From assembly GCA_017960645.1 (NCBI GenBank), contig JAGCYU010000016.1, positions 1 through 45,610 of the forward strand: 45,610 nucleotides of DNA. Reading direction: 5' to 3'. A model generated the notes under the pieces. The model ran no database searches and was not told the DNA's origin. It saw only the letters and a list, made by a program, of their open reading frames with translations. Shown piece after piece: positions 15,365-24,663 of this stretch (position 1 is the first letter of the stretch; each line of letters opens with the position of its first letter). The translations under genes were made by a program, and so were the position numbers. This DNA comes from Alphaproteobacteria bacterium (lineage in GTDB: Bacteria; Pseudomonadota; Alphaproteobacteria; CAAHEQ01; UBA3637).

Positions 15365-16014
15365 TGACAAAGTTAATGACAGCAAAACAAAGGGGGGATT
15401 TTTTTGATTGTCTGCATCAAGCCTATCCTAATCCGAAATGCGAACTCAAATGGACAAATACATGGGAATTGATTGTTGCCATTATTTTGTCCGCACAAAC
15501 AACAGATAAAAATGTGAATTTAAGGACCCCTGCCTTATTTCAAGCAGCTGATACACCGCAAAAAACATTAGCCTTAGGGGAAGAAAAAGTAAAATCTTAT
15601 TTGACATCAGTTAACTATTATAACAATAAAACACGTGCTATCATGGCACTAGCCGAAATTTTACACAAACAATACCATGACAAAATGCCCGATGATTTTG
15701 AAACTTTACTCACTTTGCCAGGTATCGGCCGCAAAACCGCAAGTGTTTTTTTAAATGTAGCTTACAATGCTCCTTATATTGGCGTAGATACACATGTTTT
15801 TCGTTTGGTACATCGCCTTGGCATTTGTACAGGGAAAACCCCCGAGGAAGTACAAGATAAATTACAAAAAATCGTTCCGGAAAAATATAAATCCAGTGTT
15901 GCATTAGCCCTCGTCCTTTTGGGCCGCTATATTTGTACAGCCAAAAAATTAAAATGCAATGAATGTCCTATGTATCATGTGTGTTGCAGTGACGAAAAAC
16001 AGGAGTTAAAATGA
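15364..16014 (+). CDS. nth: Endonuclease III (DNA glycosylase/AP lyase)
   Basis: This 216-residue base-excision repair enzyme removes oxidised pyrimidines. The helix-hairpin-helix LPGIGRKTA carries the catalytic Lys124, and VDTHVFR carries Asp142. A 4Fe-4S cluster is expected from C191-x6-C198-x2-C201-x5-C207. The start at 15364 overlaps the ispA TGA by one nucleotide and has an AAGGAA site. The gene overlaps the next by 4 nt, consistent with one transcript. Confidence 0.95.
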   Translation: MTKLMTAKQRGDFFDCLHQAYPNPKCELKWTNTWELIVAIILSAQTTDKNVNLRTPALFQAADTPQKTLALGEEKVKSYLTSVNYYNNKTRAIMALAEILHKQYHDKMPDDFETLLTLPGIGRKTASVFLNVAYNAPYIGVDTHVFRLVHRLGICTGKTPEEVQDKLQKIVPEKYKSSVALALVLLGRYICTAKKLKCNECPMYHVCCSDEKQELK

Positions 16015-17531
16015 AATACATTTGCCTTATTTTTTCCATTTTATTCAGCACTTTTGCCTTTGCAATAGATTATACAAAACTGATGCAAAATCATGAACCT
16101 TATTTAGTCAATTTAAACGAAGATATTCCTGTAGATGGTTCCCCGTTGATTTATATTGAAGGGAAAAAAGCCTTGAAAAAGAAAGATCCAAATCATTTGG
16201 AACTAGACAATAACATGACATTAAGTGTCCCCATTCAACAAGAATTAAATTTTTCTTTTCAAACGCCCTTTCACCATCCAGCACAGGCAGGAATGGTTGA
16301 CCATGTATCCGATTTAGTCAGTATTGTCCAACCCCTTGATCCAGAAACTGTTATGGTAACAGAAGATTTAATACAGCTGAATACTCAATCAAATCGTAAA
16401 TTTGCCCGAACAATTACTTTGCCAGACAAAGCATCCTTTGAGCTCATCTTATTTACTCAAAACGGAAAGGCAACTATGCCCTATCAAGTTAAGCTCAATC
16501 ACTCAGATATGGTGTTACTTGGCACAGATAATATGGATGTTGGGCCAAATAAGATACATCTGCGCTATCTGATTAAAAATCCATTTACTTTTGATGAGGA
16601 TAAAGCCACTTTAAACCTGCATTTAACGGGGAATAATTTTTTCTTGCCGATTAACCGTCTCCAGGCGCTTGTTTTGTTTCCTCTTCAAACTGAAATTTTT
16701 AACAAGCAATTACTTTTCGGTAGCAATAAGCAACAGGTTCCGGAGGCATTTGAATCAACCCATGATAAACAAGGGAATGTTACATACCGTTCCACACATT
16801 TAATTCCTGCTCAAACAGACATTCAAACAGATTTAACTTTTGAAAAACAAGCGTTACCACAAGATACCCTTATTGAGCGTATCTTTGCTTCCCAAATAAC
16901 TTTTATTTTTATACTTGCCATCATTTTAAGTCTTTACTGGTTTGCTTCAGTTTATTGGGATACACACAAACCCTTACCAACATATATTCCTACAGTTTTA
17001 AAAGATGTAACCTTAGCCGAAATCAGAGTTTTATTTAATGTTAGTAACACTTTAGCATTTTTAAATAACGTATTGATATGTAACAATAATAATTACATTA
17101 AATCATTAATAAAAATTTTACACCATAAACCTTTATTAGTTTTATATAAGATATACTTACACCTTAGAACTTTCATCTCCATTTCAGGAGAAATTTGCCT
17201 TGGCACGATTGTTTTGATTATTATAACAAACGTCATAACGTCCATGATCATCACCCCCCTCTCTTATGAACTTTTAGCTGGCATCATCATTATCTCATTT
17301 CTGATCATTTTGATCCTTTATATGTTCTTTTTGCAACCATACTACCGAAAGGTTCTGGTCACTTACGCACACATGGCAATGGATGTGGAAAAGCTGCCAT
17401 TACTGACGAATAACCAAATTCGGTCTTTAGCTCCACTGATGATGGCGACTAAGCGTTACGAAGCCTGGCAAGCATTATTGAAGAAATACAATCCTAACTA
17501 TCTGATTCAAAACACAGGAGATTTACAATGA
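16011..17531 (+). CDS. Unknown envelope protein: secreted beta-rich domain plus membrane helices, weakly DUF2207-like
   Basis: This 506-residue protein has a signal peptide (about 1-18, FAFA before IDYTK). A long, probably periplasmic, beta-rich region (about 20-285) follows, then a transmembrane helix (about 290-312). A roughly 80-residue cytoplasmic or loop segment comes next, then two more strong helices (about 390-445) and a cytoplasmic tail. The layout, and segments such as DVGPNKIHLRYLIKNPF, recall DUF2207-type membrane proteins, but I cannot assign it firmly. It overlaps nth by ATGA and the next gene by ATGA, so it is part of the same operon. Function unknown. Confidence 0.7.
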   Translation: MKYICLIFSILFSTFAFAIDYTKLMQNHEPYLVNLNEDIPVDGSPLIYIEGKKALKKKDPNHLELDNNMTLSVPIQQELNFSFQTPFHHPAQAGMVDHVSDLVSIVQPLDPETVMVTEDLIQLNTQSNRKFARTITLPDKASFELILFTQNGKATMPYQVKLNHSDMVLLGTDNMDVGPNKIHLRYLIKNPFTFDEDKATLNLHLTGNNFFLPINRLQALVLFPLQTEIFNKQLLFGSNKQQVPEAFESTHDKQGNVTYRSTHLIPAQTDIQTDLTFEKQALPQDTLIERIFASQITFIFILAIILSLYWFASVYWDTHKPLPTYIPTVLKDVTLAEIRVLFNVSNTLAFLNNVLICNNNNYIKSLIKILHHKPLLVLYKIYLHLRTFISISGEICLGTIVLIIITNVITSMIITPLSYELLAGIIIISFLIILILYMFFLQPYYRKVLVTYAHMAMDVEKLPLLTNNQIRSLAPLMMATKRYEAWQALLKKYNPNYLIQNTGDLQ

Positions 17532-17974
17532 AAAAATGGCTTTTTATATCTTTGATTTTGGCACTTCCCGCATTTGCACAAACAAAAAACTCAGAAAAAG
17601 CAAATTTATTGGATTTATCACGCCAATCACGAATAGAATTAGTACAAATGCAAGATCGCTTGTTAGAGCAAATTTTAAAAATTCCTTTTGAAAAACGAGC
17701 CTATATTTACCCTGCTCTTTTTGAAGAAGAAACGATGCCTAAAAAGGTATTAACGCATCCACAAATTGCTATTTGGAAAGGCAAAAAACCCACACGAATT
17801 GCGCCACAAATGCAAGAATATGCGAGCAAACATTTAGATACGATGGCAGCTAAATTTTACCCTGTGTTAGATCCTGATGGATGGGGCACCCCTCAAAAGG
17901 AAAGTGTATGGAAAGATTTACAACAAATGACTCCTGGTTTATGGAGCAACAATTTACCCCAAATGAATAATTGA
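17528..17974 (+). CDS. Unknown periplasmic protein, partner of the preceding gene
   Basis: This 148-residue protein has a signal peptide (about 1-17, PAFA before QTKN) and a mostly helical mature part. There is no lipobox, Cys or recognised domain. Its start overlaps the stop of the preceding membrane gene (ATGA), so the two are probably co-translated and act together. Its TGA stop is embedded in the -35 box of the gcrA promoter. Function unknown. Confidence 0.7.
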   Translation: MKKWLFISLILALPAFAQTKNSEKANLLDLSRQSRIELVQMQDRLLEQILKIPFEKRAYIYPALFEEETMPKKVLTHPQIAIWKGKKPTRIAPQMQEYASKHLDTMAAKFYPVLDPDGWGTPQKESVWKDLQQMTPGLWSNNLPQMNN

Positions 17975-17999
17975 CTTTTATCGAAATTTATCTTATACT
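17971..17999 (+). promoter_or_regulatory. Promoter of gcrA-polA
   Basis: TTGACT (17971-17976), 17 nt and TATACT (17994-17999). The -35 contains the stop codon of the preceding gene. I saw no GANTC methylation site between it and the gcrA start. Confidence 0.8.
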
Positions 18000-18024
18000 C
18001 CCCTTATATAAAGGAGAGAAAACG

Positions 18025-18414
18025 ATGGTTTGGACAGATGAAAAAGTTAATAATTTAAAAAAACTATGGGCAAAAGGCACAAGTACGGCGGAGATTGCCA
18101 GACGCTTGGGATTATCAAAAAATTCCATTATTGGTAAAGTACACCGCTTGAATTTAGATACCCGCCCTTCTCCACTAAAAAAGAAAAAAAATGTTGTGGC
18201 TCCCCAAAAAGCTGTTTCACACCCTAAAAAACATAAAATCAGCATCTTGGATTTAAAGTTAAACACATGTCGTTGGCCAATTGGCGAACCTACTGATCCA
18301 GATTTCCATTTTTGCGGAGAAAACACAGTTGTAGGAAAACCTTATTGTGCCAAGCACTGTATACTTGCCTATACAACAATTAAAGAATCCACTCAAGGTA
18401 CAAAATCTGAATGA
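18025..18414 (+). CDS. gcrA: GcrA-family cell-cycle regulator
   Basis: This 129-residue protein opens with the diagnostic helix-turn-helix block MVWTDEKVNNLKKLW, then GTSTAEIARRLG and SKNSIIGKVHRL (residues 1-42). A basic linker follows, then a C-terminal Cys-containing domain (CRWPIGEPTDPDFHFCG, about 84-100, and KPYCAKHC, about 106-113). In Caulobacter GcrA binds sigma70 and CcrM-methylated promoters to drive S-phase genes; the family is essentially alphaproteobacterial. The start at 18025 has an AAGGAG site and its own promoter. The stop overlaps the polA start (ATGA), directly coupling this regulator to DNA polymerase I. Confidence 0.95.
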   Translation: MVWTDEKVNNLKKLWAKGTSTAEIARRLGLSKNSIIGKVHRLNLDTRPSPLKKKKNVVAPQKAVSHPKKHKISILDLKLNTCRWPIGEPTDPDFHFCGENTVVGKPYCAKHCILAYTTIKESTQGTKSE

Positions 18415-21119
18415 ATACAAAAGAAAAAACGCTTTGTCTGGTTGATGGCTCCGGATATATTTTTAGGGCGTTTTATGCATTACCACCTATGACCAGACCG
18501 GATGGTACATCCGTGAATGCTGTGTATGGCTTTACAAACATGATGATGAATTTAATCAAAGAAAATTCTACATCACACTTAGTCGTTGTTTTTGATGCTG
18601 CACGTAAAAACTTTCGTAACATCATCTATCCAGAATATAAGGCAAACAGAAAAGAACTACCTCCAGAACTTATTCCCCAATTTCCTTTGATACGAGAAGC
18701 CTGTAATGTTTTGAATGTTCCTTGGATTGAAATGGAAGGCTATGAAGCTGATGATCTAATTGCAACCTACTCTCGTCTAGCAACAGAACAAGGATGGCAA
18801 GTCACCGTCATTTCTGCAGATAAAGATTTGATGCAATTGATGTCTTCAAGCATATCTATTTACGATCCTATGAAGAAAAAAATGCTTGATGCGCAAAATG
18901 TGATGGATAAATTTGGCGTAACTCCTGACAAAGTTCCTGATGTCCAAGCTTTGATGGGAGATTCAACTGATAATGTTCCAGGGGCAAAAGGCATCGGCCC
19001 CAAAACAGCGGCAGAACTCATCAATACATTTGGATCCCTGGAAAATCTTTTAAATCATTTGGATGAAGTTAAACCGGAAAAGCGCCAAGAAGGACTTAAG
19101 CGTGATTTAACACAAATTAAAATCTCAAAACAATTGGTCGAACTGGATAAAAATGTTCCTGTATCAACTGATTTTCAAGCCTTTCAAATAAAGCCTTATA
19201 ATTCACAAATTCTTATTCATTTTTTACAAAAAAATAATTTTCAAAGTTTGATCAAAAAAGTTGAAGTTACAAAAGATAGTGTTAAAAATTCAAATATAGA
19301 GTTTGCAAAACAAACTGTTACACCTCATCGTGTTCTTGATAAATCATCAGATATTACTCTTTATTTACAACGCGTTTCTACAGCCCTAGCCATGTTCCCA
19401 ATTTTAGAAAATGATCAAATAATTGGGTTAGCTTTTGCCTCACCTAATAAGGAAACAGTCTATATTCCTTTTTCTCAACACGATATTCAACCAGCACCAG
19501 ATTTATTTTCAACTGCAGCCTCCAGTACGATTACTCAAGCACAATTAATTGATTTATTAACTCCTATTTTGAAGAATAACACCATCATTAAAATCGGGCA
19601 TGATATTAAAAGTTTGTGTCACGCTTTAAACTTGGATAATATTCCACCAAATTGTGCTGATATTGAATTGATGAGCTATGAATTGGATGGTTCTAAACAC
19701 AGTCATGATTTACAGACGCTTGCCTCTATATTTTTACAAAAATCTTTGATCACGCAAGAATCTCTGTGTGGTACAGGACGTTCCAAGCAATCTTTATCAA
19801 CCCTCAATAACGAACAAATTTTATCATATGCTGCCCCACAGGCTAATGCCATCTTGGCGGTATATAATTATTTATGTGCCCACTTACAACAAGATGCAAA
19901 ACTTTGGGAAATTTATCAAGATATTGACAACCCCTTACTCTCTATTCTGTACAAAATGGAAAAAAATGGCATTTTAGTTGATGTAGCCCACCTAAAACAG
20001 CTCGATTTTGCTTTCACAAATAAATTATCCGAAATTGTTCAACAAATTTATCAAGAAGCTGGCGAAGAATTTAATATTAACTCTACCGTCCAACTGGGAA
20101 AAATTCTGTATGAAAAACGTGGATTTTCGGGTGGCAAACGCGGCGCTAACGGACATTGGATCACGGATGTAAAAGCATTGGAAAATCTAGCAGAAAACAA
20201 AGATGTACTGGCTAAGTTATTATTAGTTTATCGTTCACTCAGCAAATTGAAATCCACTTATATTGATGCTTTAATAAGCTTGGCGCAAAAAACACTGCGT
20301 ATTCACACAACGTTTTCATTAACCAGCACAAATACAGGCAGATTAGCTAGTTCCAATCCTAACCTGCAAAATATTCCTATCCGCACGGAAGAAGGCAAAG
20401 AAATACGACGGTCATTTATTGCAAAAAAAGGCTATGTTTTGTTGGCAGCAGACTATTCGCAAATTGAACTGCGCTTAATGGCACATGTTGGGAATGTTCA
20501 AAAATTAAAAGAATCCTTTTTAAATAATGAAGACATTCATGCCCGAACGGCAAGCCAAATCCTGCATTTACCATTGGAAGAAATTACGCCGGATTTACGC
20601 CGTCAAGCAAAGGCTGTTAACTTTGGGATTATTTATGGAATTTCTGCTTTCGGTTTAGCCGCAAACTTGGATATTTCACGCGAAGAGGCTAAACAATATA
20701 TCAACAGCTATTTTGAACAATATCCAGAGATTAAAACCTATATGCAACAAACACAACAGTTTGCCGAAGCTAATGGATATGTTGAAACACCTTTCGGACG
20801 TAAAATTTATCTGACTGGTTTAGACAATAAAACGACCAAAGCCTTTGCTTTGCGCGCCGCCATTAATGCACCTATTCAAGGGGGCGCAGCCGACATTATC
20901 AAAATGGCAATGATCCGAATTAACCAAGTACTCAAGCAAAAGCAATTAGATTGCACACTCCTGTTACAGGTACATGATGAATTGGTTTTTGAAGTTGCAG
21001 AAAAAGATGCTGAAACCGCAAAATCTATCATTAAAACTGCCATGGAAAAGGTCGTTTCTTTGAGCATTCCTTTAATTGCCGATGTCAATTGTGGTTCCAA
21101 TTGGAAAGAAGCCCATTAA
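18411..21119 (+). CDS. polA: DNA polymerase I
   Basis: This 902-residue repair and Okazaki-fragment polymerase has three regions. The N-terminal 5'-3' exonuclease (about 1-290) contains LVVVFDAARKNFR, EADDLIATYS, SADKDLMQL and GDSTDNVPGAKGIG. The middle 3'-5' exonuclease-like region (about 305-500) lacks the usual metal ligands: DxE is replaced by FPILEN, and the later Asp motifs read HDIKSL and YAAPQAN. Proofreading is therefore probably absent. The polymerase region has motif A DYSQIEL (Asp681), motif B RRQAKAVNFGIIYG (Lys734, Phe738, Tyr742) and motif C VHDELVF (Asp856-Glu857). It overlaps gcrA by ATGA. Confidence 0.97.
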   Translation: MNTKEKTLCLVDGSGYIFRAFYALPPMTRPDGTSVNAVYGFTNMMMNLIKENSTSHLVVVFDAARKNFRNIIYPEYKANRKELPPELIPQFPLIREACNVLNVPWIEMEGYEADDLIATYSRLATEQGWQVTVISADKDLMQLMSSSISIYDPMKKKMLDAQNVMDKFGVTPDKVPDVQALMGDSTDNVPGAKGIGPKTAAELINTFGSLENLLNHLDEVKPEKRQEGLKRDLTQIKISKQLVELDKNVPVSTDFQAFQIKPYNSQILIHFLQKNNFQSLIKKVEVTKDSVKNSNIEFAKQTVTPHRVLDKSSDITLYLQRVSTALAMFPILENDQIIGLAFASPNKETVYIPFSQHDIQPAPDLFSTAASSTITQAQLIDLLTPILKNNTIIKIGHDIKSLCHALNLDNIPPNCADIELMSYELDGSKHSHDLQTLASIFLQKSLITQESLCGTGRSKQSLSTLNNEQILSYAAPQANAILAVYNYLCAHLQQDAKLWEIYQDIDNPLLSILYKMEKNGILVDVAHLKQLDFAFTNKLSEIVQQIYQEAGEEFNINSTVQLGKILYEKRGFSGGKRGANGHWITDVKALENLAENKDVLAKLLLVYRSLSKLKSTYIDALISLAQKTLRIHTTFSLTSTNTGRLASSNPNLQNIPIRTEEGKEIRRSFIAKKGYVLLAADYSQIELRLMAHVGNVQKLKESFLNNEDIHARTASQILHLPLEEITPDLRRQAKAVNFGIIYGISAFGLAANLDISREEAKQYINSYFEQYPEIKTYMQQTQQFAEANGYVETPFGRKIYLTGLDNKTTKAFALRAAINAPIQGGAADIIKMAMIRINQVLKQKQLDCTLLLQVHDELVFEVAEKDAETAKSIIKTAMEKVVSLSIPLIADVNCGSNWKEAH

Positions 21120-21145
21120 CCCTTTAACTTTAGAAAGGATTGAAC

Positions 21146-22261
21146 ATGTTATACGCTGTTTTTTGTTTATTGGGGTTAGTCGTTATTTTATGTGTCATTT
21201 TAATAATTCGATTAAATGGCATTGTGCAGGGCCCTAAAAATTCGGAAGAAATGGAACGTTTAGAGCGTATTTTACGCAGTGACGCCAAAGATTTGCGTGA
21301 GGAAATGAACCAAAATTTATTAAATTTTAATGATTCTATCCGCCGATCATTAGAGGAAAGATTGGAAGTTATGCGTGCTACTGTTGACGAAAAATTACAT
21401 TCTACATTGGAAAAACGTTTAGGCGAATCCTTTTCTCAAGTTTCAGAACGATTAGAGCAAGTCCATAAAGGATTAGGAGAAATGCAAAATCTAGCCCAAG
21501 ATGTCGGCGGATTAAAACGCGTACTTACAAACGTCAAAACACGCGGTACATGGGGCGAAGTTCAACTTGGCAACCTGTTGGAACAAATGCTGGCGGCGGA
21601 ACAATTTTTAAAAAATGCTCATATAAAAGACAATGGAGAAGTTGTAGAATATGCCGTTAAATTACCAGACGATGTATTGATTCCTATTGATTCTAAATTT
21701 CCTATTGAAACCTATGATCGCCTTATTCAAGCGGGAGAACAAGCAGATACTGCTGCCGTTGAACAATATGCGAACGAACTGGAAAAGGCTATTAAACTAC
21801 AAGCAAAAACTATTTCAGAAAAATATATTCTTGTGCCTAAAACCACTAATTTTGCTATCATGTTTTTACCCACAGAAGGATTATATGCTGAAGTAATGAA
21901 GCGACCAGGATTGGATGATTTTGTTCAACGAAAACACCATATTGCCATTACTGGGCCCAGCACTTTGGCGGCTTATTTAAACGCTTTACAAATGGGATTT
22001 AAAACTTTGGCCATTCAAAAACGGTCCAGTGAAGTATGGCATATATTGGGCGAAGCTAAGACAGAATTTAATAAGTATGGTGATTGGGTTGAAAAAGTTA
22101 AACGACAACTGGAACAAGCCCACAAAACGCTGGATGAAGCAGAAACAAGAACACGCGCGGTCAATCGTAAACTACGCGATATAGATTCTGATACGGAACT
22201 TCCAACCAATCCCCTGCCTGATTTATTGCCAGACACATCCTCGGCAAATAAAACCGTTTAA
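21146..22261 (+). CDS. rmuC: DNA recombination protein RmuC
   Basis: This 371-residue protein has an N-terminal membrane anchor (about 1-22) and a long coiled coil (about 30-125). The conserved RmuC nuclease-like domain follows: GTWGEVQLGNLLEQML, LIPIDSKFPIE, FLPTEGLYAEV and ITGPSTLAAYLNALQMG. A C-terminal coiled coil ends it. RmuC limits inversions at short inverted repeats. The ATG at 21146 is favoured over a TTG two codons earlier because of the AAAGGA site spaced 6 nt upstream. It lies 26 nt after polA, so is probably co-transcribed. Confidence 0.93.
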   Translation: MLYAVFCLLGLVVILCVILIIRLNGIVQGPKNSEEMERLERILRSDAKDLREEMNQNLLNFNDSIRRSLEERLEVMRATVDEKLHSTLEKRLGESFSQVSERLEQVHKGLGEMQNLAQDVGGLKRVLTNVKTRGTWGEVQLGNLLEQMLAAEQFLKNAHIKDNGEVVEYAVKLPDDVLIPIDSKFPIETYDRLIQAGEQADTAAVEQYANELEKAIKLQAKTISEKYILVPKTTNFAIMFLPTEGLYAEVMKRPGLDDFVQRKHHIAITGPSTLAAYLNALQMGFKTLAIQKRSSEVWHILGEAKTEFNKYGDWVEKVKRQLEQAHKTLDEAETRTRAVNRKLRDIDSDTELPTNPLPDLLPDTSSANKTV

Positions 22262-22282
22262 TATTTTATGCGCCCGCAAATC

Positions 22283-22311
22283 TTGCTTAATACTCAATAA
22301 CGCCTTATATC
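22283..22311 (+). promoter_or_regulatory. Possible promoter of the EamA transporter gene
   Basis: TTGCTT (22283-22288), 17 nt and TATATC (22306-22311) lie 20 nt before the start codon. Confidence 0.45.
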
Positions 22312-22330
22312 CTTATCCGAGGACAAGGAC

Positions 22331-23227
22331 ATGATATATCCATATATTTTAGCCATCTTGGCAGTTTTATTTTGGAGCGCAAATGTTGTGGTAGGCAATG
22401 CTTTAGTTGGGATTTTAACCCCGTGGCAAATTGCTTTTTTCAGATGGGGTATTGCCTGTCTTTTATGTTTGCCTTTTGCTTGGAAAAGAATGGTTATAGA
22501 ATGGTCAGAAATGAAAAAACATCTGTGCTGGTTAATTTCTACCGCTATTATAGGAATCACTATCAGTAATACATTGGCATACTATGCTTCAGAAACAGTC
22601 AAGGCGATTGATTTATCCTTAATTGGTGTGACTGGTCCAATTTTTTTAATTCTCTGTTCTAAAATTGCAGGCGATATTGCCTTAAGCAAGCAACAAATTT
22701 TAGGATTATTATGTACCTTGGTCGGACTTTTTATTGTGATTTTACATGGACGAATGGAAAATTTAAAAGCCTTTCATTTTGCCATAGGCGACCTATGGAT
22801 GCTAGGCATGGCTTTCACCTTTGGTTTTTACAGCTTTTTGATGACAAAACGCCCCGATCATTTATCACAAAATTCCATTTTAAGTTGGCTTTTATGTTTA
22901 GGTTTTTTGGGAACAATTCCACCTTTTATTCATGAAACATTACAGCATCCGCTTGTTCTTGGAGACAATGTGACCCCAACCGTCTCGCTTATTATGCTAT
23001 ACATGGGCATTTTCAATTCGCTTTTAGCCTATTTATTTTGGAACTTAGCGTTGGAAAAAGGTGGTCCTGTACGTATCGGCATGCTTTATTACATCATGCC
23101 AATTTTTTCTGCAATAGAGGCACACTTCTTCCTAAACGAACAACTGTATTCCAGCCAGCTTTATGGAGGCATTATCATCCTGATGGGGATTTATTTAGTC
23201 AACAGACAACGTTCTACAACCGCATAA
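22331..23227 (+). CDS. EamA-family (drug/metabolite superfamily) transporter
   Basis: This 298-residue protein has ten hydrophobic helices in two repeats. The first repeat starts ILAVLFWSANVVVGNAL and holds ISNTLAYYASETVKAIDLSL. The second starts GDLWMLGMAFTFGFYSFLM and ends with FLNEQLYSSQLYGGIIILMGIYLV. Members export amino acids, nucleosides or other metabolites; the substrate cannot be told here. The gene ends inside the convergent cysS (14-nt tail-to-tail overlap at 23214-23227), so no separate terminator exists. Confidence 0.9.
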   Translation: MIYPYILAILAVLFWSANVVVGNALVGILTPWQIAFFRWGIACLLCLPFAWKRMVIEWSEMKKHLCWLISTAIIGITISNTLAYYASETVKAIDLSLIGVTGPIFLILCSKIAGDIALSKQQILGLLCTLVGLFIVILHGRMENLKAFHFAIGDLWMLGMAFTFGFYSFLMTKRPDHLSQNSILSWLLCLGFLGTIPPFIHETLQHPLVLGDNVTPTVSLIMLYMGIFNSLLAYLFWNLALEKGGPVRIGMLYYIMPIFSAIEAHFFLNEQLYSSQLYGGIIILMGIYLVNRQRSTTA

Positions 23228-24608
23228 GTTGGACGCTACCATCCGGCATATCCTTAACAGCCAATCCTTTTTCAGCTAACAAGTTTCTGATCTCATCAGA
23301 TCTGGCCCAATTTTTTGCGGCGCGAGCCTCTTTTCTTTCTTGCAACAACGCTTCAATTTCTGCATCAGGTGTATAGGCTTCCTCTTTAAAATCAGCCATA
23401 TCAAAACCTAAAACAGTGTCCATCTCTTGCAAAATTGCCCATTTTGTTGGTGCAGATAAAGTACCAGACTTCACTACTTCCCACATCACAGCTAACGCTT
23501 GTGGTGTTCCAACATCATTGAATAAAGCGGCATCAAAACGAGCTAAGGCTTCAGCTTTCGCTGCATCATCTATATTGCCTTGACTATTCTTTTTAATTTC
23601 AATAACTCTGGCTTTCAAATTGTCATAGGCTTTTTGTGCACTGTCTAATGCTTCAAAGGTAAACAACAAAGGGGATTTATAATGTGCAGTCAATGCCAAA
23701 TAACGGTATGCCAACGGATCATAGCCTTTTTCTTTCAAAGCGGCAACAGTTAAAATATTGCCCAAAGACTTACTCATCTTAATCCCTTTAAGCTGCAACC
23801 ATTCATTATGCACCCAATAATTCACCCACTTATGGCCAAAGCATCCTTCAGATTGAGCCCGTTCATTTTCGTGATGCACAGCAATATGATCTACGCCACC
23901 ACAATGGATATCTATTCTTTCACCCAAATATTTAGAGGACATCACCGAACATTCAATATGCCAACCGGGATAGCCTCTACCCCATGGGGAATCCCATTGC
24001 AAAATCTGATTTTCAAACTTGGAAGACGTGAACCACAAAACAAAGTCCGTTGGATTGCGTTTATTAGTGTCTTCCTCCACTCGTGCACCGTGTTGCAAAG
24101 AAGCTAAGTTCTGACCAGACAACGTACCATAGGAACCAAACTTGACTGTATCAAAGTAAACGTTCCCGCCTGCAACATAAGCCAATCCTTTTTCTTCTAA
24201 TTTTTTGACAAAAGCAATCATATCATCAATATGCTCAGTCGCACGACACACAACAGTTGGACGCAAAATATGCAAAGCCTGACATTGCTCAAAAAAGGAA
24301 TTTTCATATTTACGAGCCAATGCCAACACATCCATTTTTTCTTTCTCTGCCGCTTTCAGCATTTTATCCTCACCGGTATCACCATCACTTGTTAAATGGC
24401 CAACATCTGTAATATTCATCACATGGGTAACATCATATCCTGCCCGCACCAAAGTCCGGCGTAAAAAATCCTCGTTCAAATACGTTCTTAAATTACCGAT
24501 ATGCGGCCAGCTATATACAGTCGGACCACAACAATACATTTTCACGTGTCCCGCTTCAATAGGTTCAAACTCATCAATTTTACGTGTCAATGTATTATAA
24601 AGTTTCAT
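23214..24608 (-). CDS. cysS: Cysteinyl-tRNA synthetase
   Basis: This 464-residue class I enzyme charges tRNA-Cys. The HIGH-like motif is in VYSWPHIGNLRTYL. Zinc ligands come from YCCGPTVY, HIECSVMS and the GGVDHIAVHHENE segment, and the KMSKS loop is in GIKMSKSLGN. The C-terminal region is of standard length with the helical anticodon-binding part. The ATG at 24608 is chosen because family members begin MKLYNTLTRK; it has an AAAGGA site and a strong promoter just upstream, while the frame upstream of it runs into the neighbouring gene. It converges on and overlaps the EamA gene. Confidence 0.97.
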   Translation of the reverse strand: MKLYNTLTRKIDEFEPIEAGHVKMYCCGPTVYSWPHIGNLRTYLNEDFLRRTLVRAGYDVTHVMNITDVGHLTSDGDTGEDKMLKAAEKEKMDVLALARKYENSFFEQCQALHILRPTVVCRATEHIDDMIAFVKKLEEKGLAYVAGGNVYFDTVKFGSYGTLSGQNLASLQHGARVEEDTNKRNPTDFVLWFTSSKFENQILQWDSPWGRGYPGWHIECSVMSSKYLGERIDIHCGGVDHIAVHHENERAQSEGCFGHKWVNYWVHNEWLQLKGIKMSKSLGNILTVAALKEKGYDPLAYRYLALTAHYKSPLLFTFEALDSAQKAYDNLKARVIEIKKNSQGNIDDAAKAEALARFDAALFNDVGTPQALAVMWEVVKSGTLSAPTKWAILQEMDTVLGFDMADFKEEAYTPDAEIEALLQERKEARAAKNWARSDEIRNLLAEKGLAVKDMPDGSVQLMRL

Positions 24609-24633
24609 GTTATATCCTTTCTGTAACGCCAAC

Positions 24634-24661
24634 ATTATAACGTATTTGGATATAAAGTCAA
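24634..24661 (-). promoter_or_regulatory. Promoter of cysS
   Basis: On the minus strand, TTGACT (24656-24661), a 16-nt spacer and a perfect TATAAT (24634-24639). It directly follows the stop of the RND operon's last gene. Confidence 0.8.
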
Positions 24662-24663
24662 GA

